This document shows positions 12,001-25,062 of a DNA stretch of 64,000 bases, in pieces. The notes below the pieces were generated by a model. The model was given only the letters and a program-made list of their open reading frames with translations. It made no database searches and had not been told where the DNA came from. The position numbers and the translations under genes are program-made. Position 1 is the stretch's first letter; every line of letters begins with the position of its first letter. Source of the DNA: Alnus glutinosa (Eukaryota > Streptophyta > Magnoliopsida > Fagales > Betulaceae); assembly GCF_958979055.1 (NCBI RefSeq), contig NC_084898.1:6237001-6301000 (forward strand). The letters run 5' to 3'.

Positions 12001-14438
12001 TACCTCAAATTTGTAACATATTATTGAGTCTTTATTGCACATGGAAAGTTACCAATATGCTTAAGAAATTGTAAGTAAATAGAGTAGTCATTAGTACCAA
12101 ACATTTAAAAGCCAATACGTATTTTTGCCATATTGTTAAATTCTGAATTATAGTGTAGTTACATACGATGATGCCTATTTTACCAAGATAAAAAATCATT
12201 TTAAGAATTCTTTTTTCTTTTGCTCTATTAAATTATAGAACATCAATGAGTTCTATAATACCTGAATATAGCAATATATGGTACCCCAGACTAAAGTATA
12301 GACCTAGATGAAGATATTGTGTACCACCATAGTAACACAAACAAAAACCACCAAAGACCCTAACAACGTCAATGACCATTACCAACTACCAGCCACCACT
12401 TCAACCATAACCCTACAAACATGGCTGACCACCACAGGTGACACCACAGACAACAGAAATGGTCGAAAAACTTTGCACACAACACCATGACCACCAAAAA
12501 ACCACCTGCTACCACTACAAATGCCGAACAAAGTTTTTTTTTCTTTTCTTTATATCCCTCACAGCCACTGACTTCCATCTTGATGAGACCACCATTGATC
12601 TCCACATTGCTGCAGACAAGGAGAGAGAACGAAGAAAATGCCAAAACAGGGGACAAACTTTTCTTTTTTCTTTTTAATTCATAGGCTCTAATACCAAGTT
12701 AAGATTAGCGTATTTCACACAGAGTACTGTTGTATTTCACAAAAAGTAATGCAACACTTCACACCCATGTCACACCGACTAACATGACATGTTTTAAGTA
12801 GTTAACATTGTAAGCTACTTAAAACACATCATTTTAGCCGGTGTAACATGGGTGTGAAAAGTACCATAATTCATTTAACAAAAGATAGTGGCCCAGGATC
12901 TCTTCTTCTTCTTCTTCTTCTTTTTAATTTCTAGACCTCACAATTCATTAATATCTAGGAACAAATACAATACTCTAGAATATGAGCACCTCAATATAGG
13001 ATAACTCATAGGGGACACCTCACCATAGGAACATCTCACCACCTTCTAGAATCAAAATACTTGTCCATTTTTTTTCTAGCATCTTCCATTGATATCAGTC
13101 AAGAAAGTTTATCCACAATGATAAATTGGAAAACAAGATCTCCTTTAGGCATGTCTCTAAAATCAATTCAGATATCCACCTTCTCTAGGAAATTTAAAAC
13201 CATGACAAGTCAATTAAATTAAATTACGTCATTCACCGCATGGATTGACCACTTATTAGAATATGGATTTTGTTAATGATTGCATGAAGTATAATGTTTA
13301 TGCAAGAACGATTAACAACCTCATGGCAAGCATAAAATAACTCTATTATGTTTGAGGTATAAAAGCATAGAAGAGCTGAAAGCTAAAATGGCACATTAAC
13401 TTTCACAAGACAAAGAAAGCAAAATTTGAATATTTACAAGAAATTTTATCATAGAAATTGAAGAGCCACTGACAACCCAACGCATCAAGATTTTATGTTT
13501 TATGGGCAACAAAAGTTCGCTGGGGAGAAAACATAAAATATAATAGATGCATTTTGACTCAGACTACTTACACTCTCCCTCAATTTTATCCGATAACAAC
13601 TTTATGGTTGTAAACAAGACTCAGCAACTTAAAGTAACAATCACATTCCCACAACTACATTAAAGAAACATTAAAGAAATTCTCAATTCTATCCAAGTCA
13701 AGCCAAGATGCATTTCTAGTTTATACAAACCATTAAACAAATTCTCAATTTTGCAAATGGGTAAGAATAAATCCCAGCAGGCCAGCATCTGTTTCAATAA
13801 AAGCTTCATCTTTATAGGTACATTGCTGCAAATAGAATCAGTGCCATGATTACAAGCGACTAAATCTCAGCCCAGTGTCTCAAACCTATAAACTAGAAAA
13901 CTAAGAGTAACCAACCAAGTTAAAGTATTTTTTATAAGTAATTCAATCTCATTAAAAAATAACAGAGAGAGGCGTAACCGTAGTACACATTAAGTATACA
14001 AGAGAAACCCTAATGAGGAGGAAAATATGAACACAAGGTCAAAAACTCTGCAAAACTAGAAAAATGCATGATCTGATGTGCGGAAATCCAAGTTAAAGTA
14101 ACAATCACATTCCTATGAAGCAAATTCTTCACACACTCAATGCACAATTTCAGAAACTACAATTTGCCTACACAAATCAGTGTGTTTCTAAACTTCACCA
14201 TCACCAATAACAAAATTTACAAATTCCCAAAAGCACAAGTGGGTAACATCCAAAAGCTACGCAGATCATACAAAATCAAAGCTTTCCTTGACTACAAAAC
14301 ACAATGAAGTAAATACCATCAAAATGGGTTCGGTTTATAAAGTGAAATACTCACAGAAGGACAAGAAGGATCGGAGGGTCGAAGTTGGCTGAAGTTGTGC
14401 GGGTCAAATGACGGCCAGTCACCTAGCATAGACCCCAT
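9082..14438 (-). CDS. DDA1: DET1- and DDB1-associated protein 1
   Basis: DDA1 is a small subunit of the COP10-DET1-DDB1 (CDD) module that works with CUL4 ubiquitin ligases; in Arabidopsis it helps target ABA receptors for degradation. Four exons on the minus strand: 14438-14355, 9596-9536, 9388-9321 and 9159-9082, encoding 96 residues. The N-terminus [16 protein letters not shown], the middle [15 protein letters not shown] and the helix [20 protein letters not shown] match the plant family, and the tail is basic and ends at PRASPF. The exon 3 donor could be at 9321 or one codon earlier (9324); both keep frame and differ by one Val. Intron 1 is about 4.8 kb and loaded with repeats. All introns are GT-AG. 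The gene looks intact, and the length is usual for the family. Confidence 0.92.
9761..10485. repeat. tandem duplication of about 0.37 kb in DDA1 intron 1
   Basis: Unit 1 runs from about 9761 to 10135 and unit 2 from 10136 to 10485. Both contain the same series of landmarks: GTGACGATTTTTGTTA, AAGTCGACAAATATAATTG (or a near match), TCATGAACTTGTTAAAG and CAAGTAGTTTAAACC. The copies differ by small indels and about one change in ten to fifteen bases by eye. They are non-coding. Confidence 0.85.
10502..11200 (-). mobile_element. LINE 3' fragment with zf-RVT domain
   Basis: The open frame at 11192-10626 encodes a 188-residue fragment typical of the C-terminus of plant L1-type LINE polyproteins: a [17 protein letters not shown] start, [20 protein letters not shown], and a C..C...E...LLLHC..A zinc-binding segment (zf-RVT). 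On the minus strand its 3' end continues into a tail (about 10600-10502) with TTTGTATACTTTATGTG and a 'taattacatataaaaag' end. The reverse transcriptase domain is missing, so it is 5'-truncated. It lies in DDA1 intron 1 on the same strand as the gene. Confidence 0.8.
11730..11970 (-). repeat. SINE-like dispersed repeat
   Basis: Shares 'aatattttaacatt', 'ggctcaaac', 'aatatttaattgaaat', 'gttcaaatttgctctaatacca' with copies near 43630, 44725 and 46863. In the complementary sense it has the 'ggtat..gagc' then 'gagttcaaac' arrangement of a tRNA-derived SINE head, with attaattaa ends. Confidence 0.45.
12300..12690. other. ACC-rich low-complexity segment
   Basis: A run of ACCAC-type trinucleotides in DDA1 intron 1. 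Its short open frames on both strands are compositional. No gene recognised. Confidence 0.4.
12741..12870. mobile_element. small MITE, copy 1 of a three-copy family
   Basis: The ends pair as 'aatg..acacttcacacccatg' and 'catgggtgtgaaaagt', and the interior pairs as 'acatgttttaagtag' with 'ctacttaaaacacat'. The same hairpin recurs at 50189-50302 and 50309-50468. Confidence 0.6.
13928..14080 (-). mobile_element. LINE 3' tail remnant
   Basis: Resembles the tail of the 10.5-kb LINE: 'acacattaagtatacaagaga' followed by 'ctaatgaggagg', with 'tttttataagtaatt' at the outer end. Only the 3' end survives, in DDA1 intron 1. Confidence 0.55.
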
Positions 14439-14701
14439 CAAACGTAGGTTTCTGCAACAAAATCTAGAGAGGCAGCGAGGGGGAGAGAGAGCACGCAAGC
14501 ACAATGCCCCGATTCTAGAACCAGCCCGCAGTGCTTGGTGTGGTAAATCGACAATCTTACGTTTATATAACCTTTATTTGGTCAGATATAATAAATCAAC
14601 AAAAAATTAAGAATTCTTTAATAATTAGACGTTAAATCCATATGGAGTCTTGATCTTAAAATTTGATAATCTTTTGGTTTGGTCAAAAATACTTTCTTTT
14701 C

Positions 14702-14738
<37 letters not shown>

Positions 14739-17400
14739 TTTTTTAATTTTTAGATACTTGAAAAGAGAATACAAAACTAAAGTCATGGCTAGGCCAATGA
14801 CTTAAAATACAAACAGCCTATTTTACTAAATGTTTAACTTTTTAAAAAAAATCATGTTGTCATTAACCTCAATAAGCACATTTACTAAACAAAATAGAGA
14901 TTATTAAGAAAAAAAATCATATTTAGTCCTTAGATTTTTAACTTATTTTAATTTAGTAATTGAGTTTATAATTTTCAAAATATGGTGTTACGTGAATACC
15001 GATAAAAAATTAGAGGATCCTAAGACTCCTTGTCAAACACAAAAAATTCTTTTATGATCTTTATTCATGACTTATTTTCTTTAAATAAACAACATGACCT
15101 TGTAAGATTGAACCATAGCTTGGAACACTCCTTTCATGACTCAACCAACGTGGATAAACATCCACCCAAACTTATCTATTAGAAAGCATTAACATAGGAC
15201 TCAAACTAATCTAATAGAAAGCAATAACATAACTCTTCAGCTAATGATAACATAAGATTGTATATATCTTAACCTTCTCAGAGAAAGACTCTTAACTACA
15301 TATAATGAAATAGACCTAGACTCACTACACTTATCAATCACACGTTCATATCATAATATATGGTTATTAGGTTTTACACAAATTTTAAATAAGCTTATCT
15401 GTCATTTTTTTTCCTCAAAATCAATAGTTTGTAATATTTCATGTGTATCTCAATTGACACATCAGCGTCCATATCATTGACATATTATTAAGCGCCAAGT
15501 CATCCATAGAAGAAAAAAGAAGAAGAATAAGACTCAACTTTATAAACAAAAGTCATCTTTTTTTCGTCATCCTAATATTCTAGATTTTGTAACATCAGAT
15601 GGAAAATCATTAACTTCGATCCTGACATGGACATTGACATTGTATTGGGTACTAACATGAACCCTAAAGTGTCAAATGAAACACATTTGACAAACGAAAA
15701 AATCATTAACTTTGACGGTAAAGTAATCAATTTGAAATTTAAGCAAAATCTAAGGATTTTATTTTTGAAATTGAAAACTTAATGACTAAATCTAAATCAT
15801 ATGAAAACTTAAAAACTAAAAATGATTTTGCCCTTTATTCTATAAGTATGGGTACCAAGAATTCTGCTTTAGAGAAGTTTCATGTTAAAAAAAAAAAAAA
15901 AAAAGATTAAAAAAAATGTGAGGAGGTTAGTTAGCTTTGGGTTGGTAGGCAACATGAGATTGTTGGTGATATTTGCTGTCGGGAATGGTTATTTTCTCCT
16001 AACAATGGGTTTGGGAGTCACTTAAAATGTGCTATACCCCGAAATTTATATATTTGAATTCTCTTCAATTCAAATGAATTGAAGGGGATCCGGTTAATAT
16101 TATTTCAGAGACATATTTGTTCATTCAGAATATGTCCCTAAAATAAAACTAATTGGATTCCCTCCGATTGAGGGTCTTTGTTCGAAATTTATATCTTCTC
16201 TTAGTAATCAAACCTAAATATAATTGCCTTCAAACCACAAAATATCACTTAAGTCCAAACTTAAACACAAAGACCTTGTGGTACCACTGAGACTTCCAAT
16301 TGCACATCGACAAAAAAAAAAAAGGACAAATGCATTGGAATGTTCAAAACCCTACATACGTGCGATGCATTATTGTGACAATGTTGTCGTGTCGACACCC
16401 GTGACTGTCCCATCTCGCCGACACGCTGAGGGAACATGTGGTTTACCACTCACGGATGCTTTCTTGTGGTTTACCACTCACGGATGCTTTCTTGCATTGG
16501 GTTGAGATGGGCAGGCAGCAGGCAGCAGGCAGCAGGCAGCAGTACAATACATCACTAGAATATCTAGAGTAATACTCGCAAACATCCGCAATCTAAAATT
16601 ATTAAACAACACACTTTGAGAGAGATATTTATCATTGTCCGACACTCAAATTGTTCAGCAGTTGTCTGATGCTTCAACTCATCCAATCGGGGGGATATAT
16701 ATGTAGTATCACCCTCATTTATGGAGAGACAATAAAATAACTATTGAGTAATGACCCAAACATTACTCCTCGTGTATGTTATTAGCTAGCCATTTGACAA
16801 TCAGTCATCAATGAGCCAAGCAGTGACCAGGCATTACATCTGGCCATTGAAGTAAGCCAAGAGTTATGCATGGCATCTTGTAACTAAGGGAATGCCCATG
16901 TGGGCGCCCTCAATTAATATCTTACACTGCAGACAGTGGACATGACTCAACCTTTATCTTGCATCTCTCAATGTGTTTTTGGTCATATTCATATTGGCAA
17001 ATAGACTATGTGACGACAGAGAATACCTGCAGAAAAAGATTGGTAGCACTATGCTCAATCTTTATCAAAAAGACCAACATAGCAGCATCTATAAAGTGTC
17101 TATAAAGTGTCTTGCCATGCTCTAGGCTAATTCAAACTTGTATAATCAAGCAAAATGTATTCTATAACAATATTGAGAATTTTAGGCTAGATTTATTTTG
17201 GCGTAAAATGCTTTATATATATATATATATATATATTGTATTTGGTATGGACAAAAAATATTGATAAACGTAAAATGATTTATAAGTCAATAGCAAATTT
17301 GCCATTATAAATGGGAAAATGGCTTACACCAATCAAGAAGCGTAAACTATTTTTTAGATCTATCTCTCCCTCTCTCGTTCAAACCCTTCCCTCCGAATTA
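14439..17400. other. intergenic region between DDA1 and the G-patch gene
   Basis: Divergent upstream space of DDA1 (minus) and the G-patch gene (plus). It holds a (cttt)n run near 14695, AT-rich unique DNA, a 28-bp tandem duplication (TGGTTTACCACTCACGGATG block, 16438-16493), a 7-mer GGCAGCA array at about 16511-16541 and a TA microsatellite at 17214-17235. No gene recognised. Confidence 0.45.
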
Positions 17401-18285
17401 TAACACCATCCAACTCTATGAAGATACTCAATGCCCGCACCGGAGTGTGGCTTGCACGCACTATCGAGTGAATCTCACTCACTGGTGTGTGGAGGCTACG
17501 TTTCTCCTCCTCACCTTCCCCCATTGCTACTCACGGCTGTTTGTGGCGGCCCTTGTTTTTACTGCCTTTACTACCGTTGTTAGTTCTTCATGTGCCCAAA
17601 GCTTGGTCTTCAAGCGCCGGTGATTGTCAACCTGTGCCCTTACATGGTGGCACCTTCCGATCAGCCTCCGCTTCGACACGCCTCGTCTGTGGCCTTCCCA
17701 CTCCTCTTCATCTTACATTGGGTTGGCGGCCTATCCATCGTGGCTTGCTGTTGTTAGTTTTTTCAGTGTGTTTTTTTTGTTGGGTTATTATCTTCCTTCT
17801 TATTGTTTTAGCATGTGGAAGAGACGCTTGTTCTTGGAGTGTTATATTTTTTGACAGTATGCCTTGTTCTATATTCTATAGTGTTTTTACCTCCTCAACC
17901 TCTTTTCGGTTGTTGTTTTATGTTTAGCATAACGGTGGTTTGGGTTGGGAGGAAGACTCTCTCGAGTGTCATGCCCTTTCCTTCCCTAGCTTGTTTTGTT
18001 GCGGCCCATTACTTGACTTTTGCCTAAGGTATAAAGGACTGGGTTTTTTTTTTTTTTTTAATTATTATTATTATTTTATCTCTTTGGAGTCATTAAAACA
18101 CCAATTTCCTTTTTTTTATTTTTTTATTTTTTTATTTTTTTATTTTTATTATTTACCGTTACTATTTTAGCATTGCTTATTTAGTTTGGATTTGCTGTTG
18201 GGGATCTTACCCCGGTTGAGCTTTGTAACCCTTTGATATTTTATGCATGAGTTGTTTTTTTGTAAAAAAAGAAAAGAAAAGAAAA
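17400..18285 (+). other. unclassified retroposon-like segment
   Basis: A GC-richer segment with several overlapping short open frames that match no family I know (for example 17487-17927, 146 residues, no start context and no domain). It becomes T-rich and ends near 18250-18285 in 'gagctttgtaaccctttga' and an A-rich stretch, as the 3' end of a LINE or other retroposon might. I call no protein from it. Confidence 0.25.
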
Positions 18286-18613
18286 AAAACCATGACACAA
18301 AACCAACTTATTCCTCGGTATATCTTTAAAAAGTATTTTACGATTTATAATTAAATATTAAGAACATATTGTTCCATACCTCAAAAAAAGAACATATTGT
18401 TCCAAAGCATATTTTTTGCCTCTTAAAAAAAAAATAAATAAATAAAGAAAGAAAGAAAAACGACACCGTTCACCCCGCTACACCACTACGAATCTACGAT
18501 CCGTCTAATTAGGTTTCGAGCTCGTTCTCCAAACTCTTTCTTCTTTCTTACTCTTCGACCGCCAAGAGAGACTGTGGATCGTCGGCCAGGGTGAAAACGA
18601 CGCGGCACAAGGC

Positions 18614-21600
18614 ATGGCCGCCCCGGAAGCCCCTCTCTGCTATGTGGGAGTGGCCAAACAATCCGCTGCTTTCCGCCTCATGAAACAAATGGTACGCCCT
18701 TTCCTCTCACCCTCTGATTATTTTTATTTTTATTTTTAAATTTTTTATAAATTTGGATTCGAGCGTTTGATTTAGGGTTTTGTTTTGTGTTTAGGGATGG
18801 GAAGAAGGTGAGGGGCTCGGGAAAGACAAGCAGGGAATCAAAGGCCACGTTAGAGTGAAAAACAAACAGGACACTACTGGTTAGTTTTGTTCTCTTATGT
18901 TTTGTGCTTGTTTGGCTACTGAGGAAATGTAGGAAAGGAAAAGAAAATGTTAAATATTTTGAATTCCGCATCTCCAACTGTTATGGGCTTAATGGAAAGG
19001 AAAAGCAAAAAAAATGAACTTTACTCAATTTTGAGAAATGTAAAGAGGGGTTGGATTAATGAAATCTCGGCGTAACTTAGGGTTTTGGTTGGATTTTGTG
19101 ATAGGTATTGGTTTGGAGAAGCCAAACAGTTGGGCATTTGACACCACACAATTTGACAATATTCTCAAAAGGTTGAAAGTGGTATGTACATCCCGCTTTC
19201 TCGTCTCCAAAATTAGGGTCACTAGATTTTAATTGCGTTGCAATGTATTTAATGGGTTTTGTTTGGTTTTTGATTGGCAGCAAGCGGCGCAACCAAGCAA
19301 TGAAGGTAATGCAGTATAAGATAATGAGTTTTGACTTAGTATTGCTGGTACTTTAATGTTTCAATGTAACCTGAGGATGATTATTTTTGTATAATAGGTG
19401 ATGAGAAGAGCTCGGCTGAAGTCGGCACTGAGACCAATGCGTCTAATGATGTTCAGGGTCAAGTTGTCAAGGCCACCCGACCACAGGGAAGGTTGTTGCA
19501 ATTTTGTGTGAAGTCTGTGTTGGGTGTTTTGGATGGTCACTGCTGATTAACTAATGCTGTATGTTTTTGTCTATATTTCTCTGGGATAATTAGGTATAAG
19601 AAAAGAGAGAGAGGGAAGCTTGTCCATGCCTATTCTTCTAAGGATCTTCAAGGAATTCTTGTAAGTTCAAAAAGCATAGTTGTTGCGAAACTAATGTCTC
19701 CAAATTCTTCTTTGTAATTATTTTTGTCACTTATATGCTTTGGGAATGTATGCTCTAGGCCAAAAAGGTTGAGGAGTCGCCTGGAACAAATCCCGATCTA
19801 GATGGCGAATTGGAATTAGCAGAGCCATCTGAAAGCCAATTTTTTAATGGCGAAGGTAATATCCGGAGTGTAAGTAGACATAGAGCTGTAAATTGTCCAT
19901 TAGTTTTGAATAATGGGGTGGAATGCTTGTTGTAAAATGGTAGTTTCCTATATAAGACATTATTATTATTTTTTTTTTGATGAATAAGTGATCAATTTTA
20001 TTTCCAACTAACAACAGACAGAACAAAACAACGTTCCACAAACACACAAAGACAACGCCACAAGAGCTGAACAGAACTCTGTGGCTACCAACAAAACAAA
20101 TAACACACTGGTATCAAACCAGTATAGACAAATCAATATTCCAGCTTAGGCAAATATTGATATTCTCTTCATTCTTCTTGAAGTTACCTTTACCAGAAAT
20201 TCTAGTCCTTACTTCCCAAAAAATACTTCTAATAATCTGCTCCTCTGTTTTTGGTCTTCCATTATGCTTTATCTCATTTCTAGCTCTCCATATATTGTAA
20301 ACACTGGAGCTCAAAACCAGCCTACAAAGTACACTACTCAGCTTCTTCGAAATCCACTTCCTACTACCTTCTTCTACCACATTCTGCCAGTCAAGAAAGG
20401 GATTTGAAATGTTACATCTTTCCATACAAAACTTCCAATCCGAGAGCTAAAGCTGCAATTGAAGAAAAGATGGTCTCTACTTTCAGTACCATGTCTGCAA
20501 AAACAGCAGTGAGTATCACCTTTGTATCCCCAAGTCAGAAGGCGATCACCTGTTGTGAGTCTATTACGAACAGCCAACCAAAGCAAGAAGGCCTGTTTCG
20601 GAATAGCTTGATTGAACCAAATAAGGGACCACCAATCCACTGGCTGCCTTTTCAATCTCAAATGGTTCCAAGTATCAGAGCTAATAAAAGTCCCCTTCCG
20701 AGCTATAGTCCAGATTGGTTTATCCACAACTCCCAACCGGACTTCTGGAAGTCGACTCTGAATGATAACCAGCTCATCGGACCTAGCCGGCTTCCAACAC
20801 CATTCACCATTTCTTAGCACTGAATCCAACTTGGCATCAATTCGACTTTGAGAATCATAAATAGGCCTAAACCCAAAATTATCAAATAAAGGGCCGAGTG
20901 GATGCCAATTGTCTAGCCATAGATGGATGCTCTTCCCATTCCCAACTTCGACTTTGAGGAGATCCCGAGCCAAACCACGCAGGTTCAAAATCTTCCTCCA
21001 ACACCAAGATGCATTTTGGGGAAGTTTCACATTCCATAAACTCCTCCCTTTCAACAAATATTGCTGAACCCAAGCCACCCAAACGGAACCAGATCTAGCA
21101 AAAAGATTCCAAATGTGCCTCATCATAGATAACCTATTCCACACTTCCAAACATTTCAAACCCAAACCACCTTCCTTCTTGGGCAAACAAACCTCCCCCC
21201 AAGCAACTTTAGCTTTTGCAGAATTACCATCTTTACCATTCCACAAAAATCTGTTAAATTTTTGAGTAATATCCTTGATAATCCCCTTAGGCAAAATGAA
21301 CATACCAGTCCAATACACTTGCAAACTAAACAAAACAGAGGAGAGAAGTTGGAGCCTACCGGCAAAAGAGAGGTTCTTTGAGGTCCATGAATCTATTCGA
21401 CTGGTAATCTTCTCAATCAACATCCTACAATCTGCAGCAGAAAGTCTAGAAGATATGAGGGGAACTCCAAGATACCGAACTGGAAGTTTTCCCTCCTTCA
21501 TCTGAAGATAATCCAACAAGGAGTTCTTCATTCTGGTGGAGATACCAGAACAGAAAAAAGAACTCTTGGTAGAATGGACTTTCAGACCTGAAATCCTCTC

Positions 21601-24054
21601 GAACTCCATCAAAGCTGATTTTACAATGTTAATAGAGGGCAAGCTAGCTTCAGAAAACAACAAGAAGTCATCTGCGAAACAGAGATGGGTTAGTTTCAAT
21701 CTAGAGCATCTAGGATGAAACTTGAAACCAGAATCAGCTTTAGAATAATCAGCCATCATCTTAGAGAAAACCTCCATGGCAATTACAAACAAATAGGGGG
21801 ATAATGGGTCACCTTGCCTCAGCCCCTTTGCTCCTTTGAAATAACCAACCAAAGCTCCTATATAAGACATTTGTTTTCACAATATAGTTAAAAACTTTCT
21901 TTGCTACTCTTAAAAGTAAAATCCTAGTTTTCTATAGAATGTTTTAGTTGTACTCCAAGTTCTTTGTGTGTGCATGCGTGCCATATTATTGTTCACTACA
22001 GAAGTCATGCTGCTTGGGAGGTTTATCCTTGAAGTAGTATTATTGGTAAACACCGAGAAAACAAAATATGTTTGAGTAAACACTAAACACTGATATGTAG
22101 TTTTTGCTTCATTCATTCTTACCCATTGGTGCCGCCATGGGAGCACTGAAGTTCAATGATGAATGCTATACATGAGAGAGATGTCTGATGTAGGGAAAAA
22201 GAGATCAGCCTTGGGTGCTCTGAAGAATGTGTAGTGTTTCTACTCTAATATATTGCTCCATATATAAAATATCTACCAAATACATGCCTAATAGGGAAAA
22301 GCTGATAGGCTTGTTAAGTAGTTGTCTTCTGTCAGAGGTTGAGCTGCTGCTTGTTCAAACTCTGAAATTTTAAGTAACTTCCCTCCTTTTCTTCTCATTA
22401 TGTTTTGTCATGATCTTGTTGTATAACCTGCAAATGGTATTTTGAATTCCGGTTCTTCTCATAAACTTTGTGCATCAATGTGTTTGTTGGAAAATAAATC
22501 TATCTGCATTTATGTCTAAAGTATGCTGTTCTATTTAAAGCCTTATATTTCCCTCAATTACTTACTATTCATAATCTTTTTGTTTACTGCTGGCTCAATA
22601 AGATGGGATAAATTCATTGATTTCTGAAATAGCCTTATCACATTGTGACAGGAGACAAAGTTGAAGATGTTTCTTCTGACTGGTGGGGCTATCAACATGG
22701 GTTTGTCTCAGGAGGTTTTCTTGGGGCACGATCTTCAAGAAAGAAATCACTGATAACTGAAGAAGTTCAAACCCGTAATGAGAGAACTGTATTTTTTGAA
22801 GATGATCAGGAGAATCTATACAATCTCGTCCAAGTATGTAACTTATTCATTCAAACTATTTCTTTGCAAACATGTGACATACTCTTGCACCCTATAAATG
22901 TTATGTTCTTCATTGAAATACAAATTTTTAAAGGAACTAGCTTTAAATCCAGCACCTACTTGCCATAGATTAGCATCCCAATCTTGCCATTACTTTACAC
23001 TTAAGATTAAAATAAAGAGAGTATATATATCACATGTTATTATTGGATGACAAAGGCTATTTAGGGAAGGTAAATAAATCTCATTTTGGACAAATATTTG
23101 GAGATGTCTCTGGCTTTTTTTCTTTTGGAACAAAGGAGGTACTCTGTTGTTTTTGTGAGCGAAAATGATTGCAAGTTTATGCTTTATTACTCTTAGTTTA
23201 GTTATTTAATTTTATCAATATTTATGAAAGGAAAGTAAATAACGAGAAGTGACTAGTGAGAAATGACTGATCTTTTGGTTGATAATGCTATATGCTAATG
23301 GATTTTCTACACATCTTGTAGAAGGGTGACTTGTTTACTATAGTTGTATGAGAAGTTGAGTGTAGGGAAGGAAAAACATAATGAGAGAGAAATGTTAGAG
23401 TTTTGAGTTCTGTTATAAGTTTGCTATCATTTCAGGAGAAAGCCACAACTGGAAAGCAAGGACTGGGTATCAAGGACCGGCCAAAAAAAGTAGCTGGTTG
23501 CCACTTTAAGGGGAAGAAGACATCATTTAGTGATAGCGAAGATGAAGATTCTTCTGATCTTGGTTATTTGAGTAAACGAAAACGTGATGACTCATCAGAA
23601 CAGCAAAGGACAGATGAACCTAAAGTGAAGTTGAAGAAGCTGTGCAAAAAGCTTCTCTGTCAGGTTAGTCCTCCAAAAACTGTAAATATAACGTTCCAAA
23701 TTCTTTCATCACTGATTTAGGGCTTATTTCAGGTATCTGGAGAGTCATTAAAGCTGAAACAGCTGAAACTTCTTATTGATGAACATTCATCTTCTGTTTT
23801 TTCCAACTTTGCTTCAAAGAGAGATGCTCTAGCTTACTTAAAACAAAAGGTATGGTTGTTGAGCTAGTGTGGAACAATTTGTCCTTGGAGAGAAATAGGA
23901 TTTAGCCTTTAAGGATTTTTCCTTTCTTGCCAATTTTCATAATTCCTCTTAATAGTTTCATTTATTAAATCTTTGGTTGTAACTGCAGCTTGAAGGCAGT
24001 CGGAAGTTTTGCGTGGAAGGAAAAAGAGTGAGTCTCACGTCGAGTAGAGGCTGA
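18614..24054 (+). CDS. G-patch domain nucleolar-type protein (PINX1/GPATCH4-like)
   Basis: Eleven exons: 18614-18691, 18795-18879, 19105-19181, 19281-19305, 19398-19491, 19594-19660, 19759-19855, 22652-22833, 23436-23663, 23733-23849 and 23989-24054, all GT-AG, giving 371 residues. The G-patch is at residues 22-60 (MGWEEGEGLGK, then GIKGHVRVKNKQDTTGIG), followed by the conserved WAFDTTQFDNIL. A second block, DWWGYQHGFVSGGFLGA, is at 184-200, and GLGIKDRPKKVAGCHFKGKK lies near 244-263. An acidic Ser stretch (SFSDSEDED) and a Lys/Arg-rich KRKR cluster suggest nucleolar localisation. The related yeast Pxr1/Gno1 and human PINX1/GPATCH4 act in ribosome biogenesis through DEAH helicases; the same role here is inference. 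Intron 7 is about 2.8 kb because a LINE sits in it. Confidence 0.88.
19962..21855 (-). mobile_element. 5'-truncated LINE (L1-type) in the G-patch gene intron 7
   Basis: Flanked by 15-16 bp direct repeats TCCTATATAAGACATT (19946-19961 and 21856-21871). On the minus strand it begins inside the reverse transcriptase (KGLRQGDPLSPYLFVIAM), has the FADD active-site segment (LCFADDFLLF), then the thumb (RYLGVPL) and a zf-RVT zinc segment (CCFCRHGTESRDHLFFNC). It ends in an A/TTA-rich tail at 19962-19985. A frameshift at about 20380-20430 separates the last roughly 100 residues. The first few residues of the long frame come from the flanking repeat, not from the element. It is antisense to the host gene. 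Confidence 0.92.
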
Positions 24055-25062
24055 AGTTTTTGCTACAAATTTTGGGATGCCATATTCTTTTCTTGCGATT
24101 TGTGTTGCGTGTACCGATCTGTGCATTGCATCTGAGGCTAGATTATGAACTAATTTACAAGACCCTTAATAGGTCCGTTGTAGTAATTTGATGGAAATTT
24201 TGTGATAATTTATGCTTCAATTGATTTGCTGGAATGTAATAATATCGCCCAGTGTCATTACATGGGTGAGACTCGTAAAGAACTACGATGGTGGTATTCT
24301 CATTTTTTTTTATTATTTATTTTATTATAGATTTGGATAGAATAAGATGAATCTACAAAGTCTATAACCTGATCTTTCTTAACCATATTCATTTGCCATG
24401 GCCCATGACCTAAGAGGACATTTTAGTGAGCTTTTGGCGTTCACCTAGTTGTGGCAGGAGGAAATTTGAGGAAATCAGTCATCATTGCTCTAGTTGTGGG
24501 AATTAGCACGCCTATGGGGGAGTGAAATAGAACACGAAACCATAAGCCCCCAAGTAGTGGGAGGAGCTTGGGGCAATGATCATGCTTGTTGAAGAATGAG
24601 CTGGCAACTTATAGGCAATGACTTGGTTTAGGGAACCCACTAGAGCAGTAGCAAAAGCGAGTCTTCATAGGGCATAGGGAAATTGTCACTGTTTATAGAC
24701 CCGAACTTTGATCTACCCATGATCAAGATGAGGCTTGGGTGAAATTAAGTGAAAGGTCTGAAGATGTTGAAGAATAAGTGAATGAGTAGCAGTTAGGAGT
24801 GAGATGCCACTTGAATTACAAATCTAAATTACTTGTTATGATGTCCGCAACAGAAATTAATACTGTAATTACGGCTTGTCACTAATAGGTGCAATTAAGT
24901 TGTATCTGAATCAGATTTCTCCAACATGAATATAATTCTCTCCATTTTAAGTGCAATGTGTCAGGTGTATAACAGCTATGTTCTCACATATTTCTATCTT
25001 ACTAGCAATTTGCTCGTCTCCATCTCCTTGAGCAACTTCTTCCTATACCCATTGGAACATTA
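24055..25062. other. convergent intergenic region
   Basis: Between the stops of the G-patch gene and SPO11-2. The edges are presumably 3' UTRs. No further gene or clear repeat was seen. Confidence 0.4.

Noticed and set aside
17487..18170. Plus-strand proteins of 70-146 residues
   Set aside because: Overlapping frames, hydrophobic and T-rich, no recognised domain; more likely a retroposon remnant.
20374..21870. 498-residue host protein starting at MSYIG
   Set aside because: The start lies in the LINE target duplication; the rest is LINE reverse transcriptase with a downstream frameshift.
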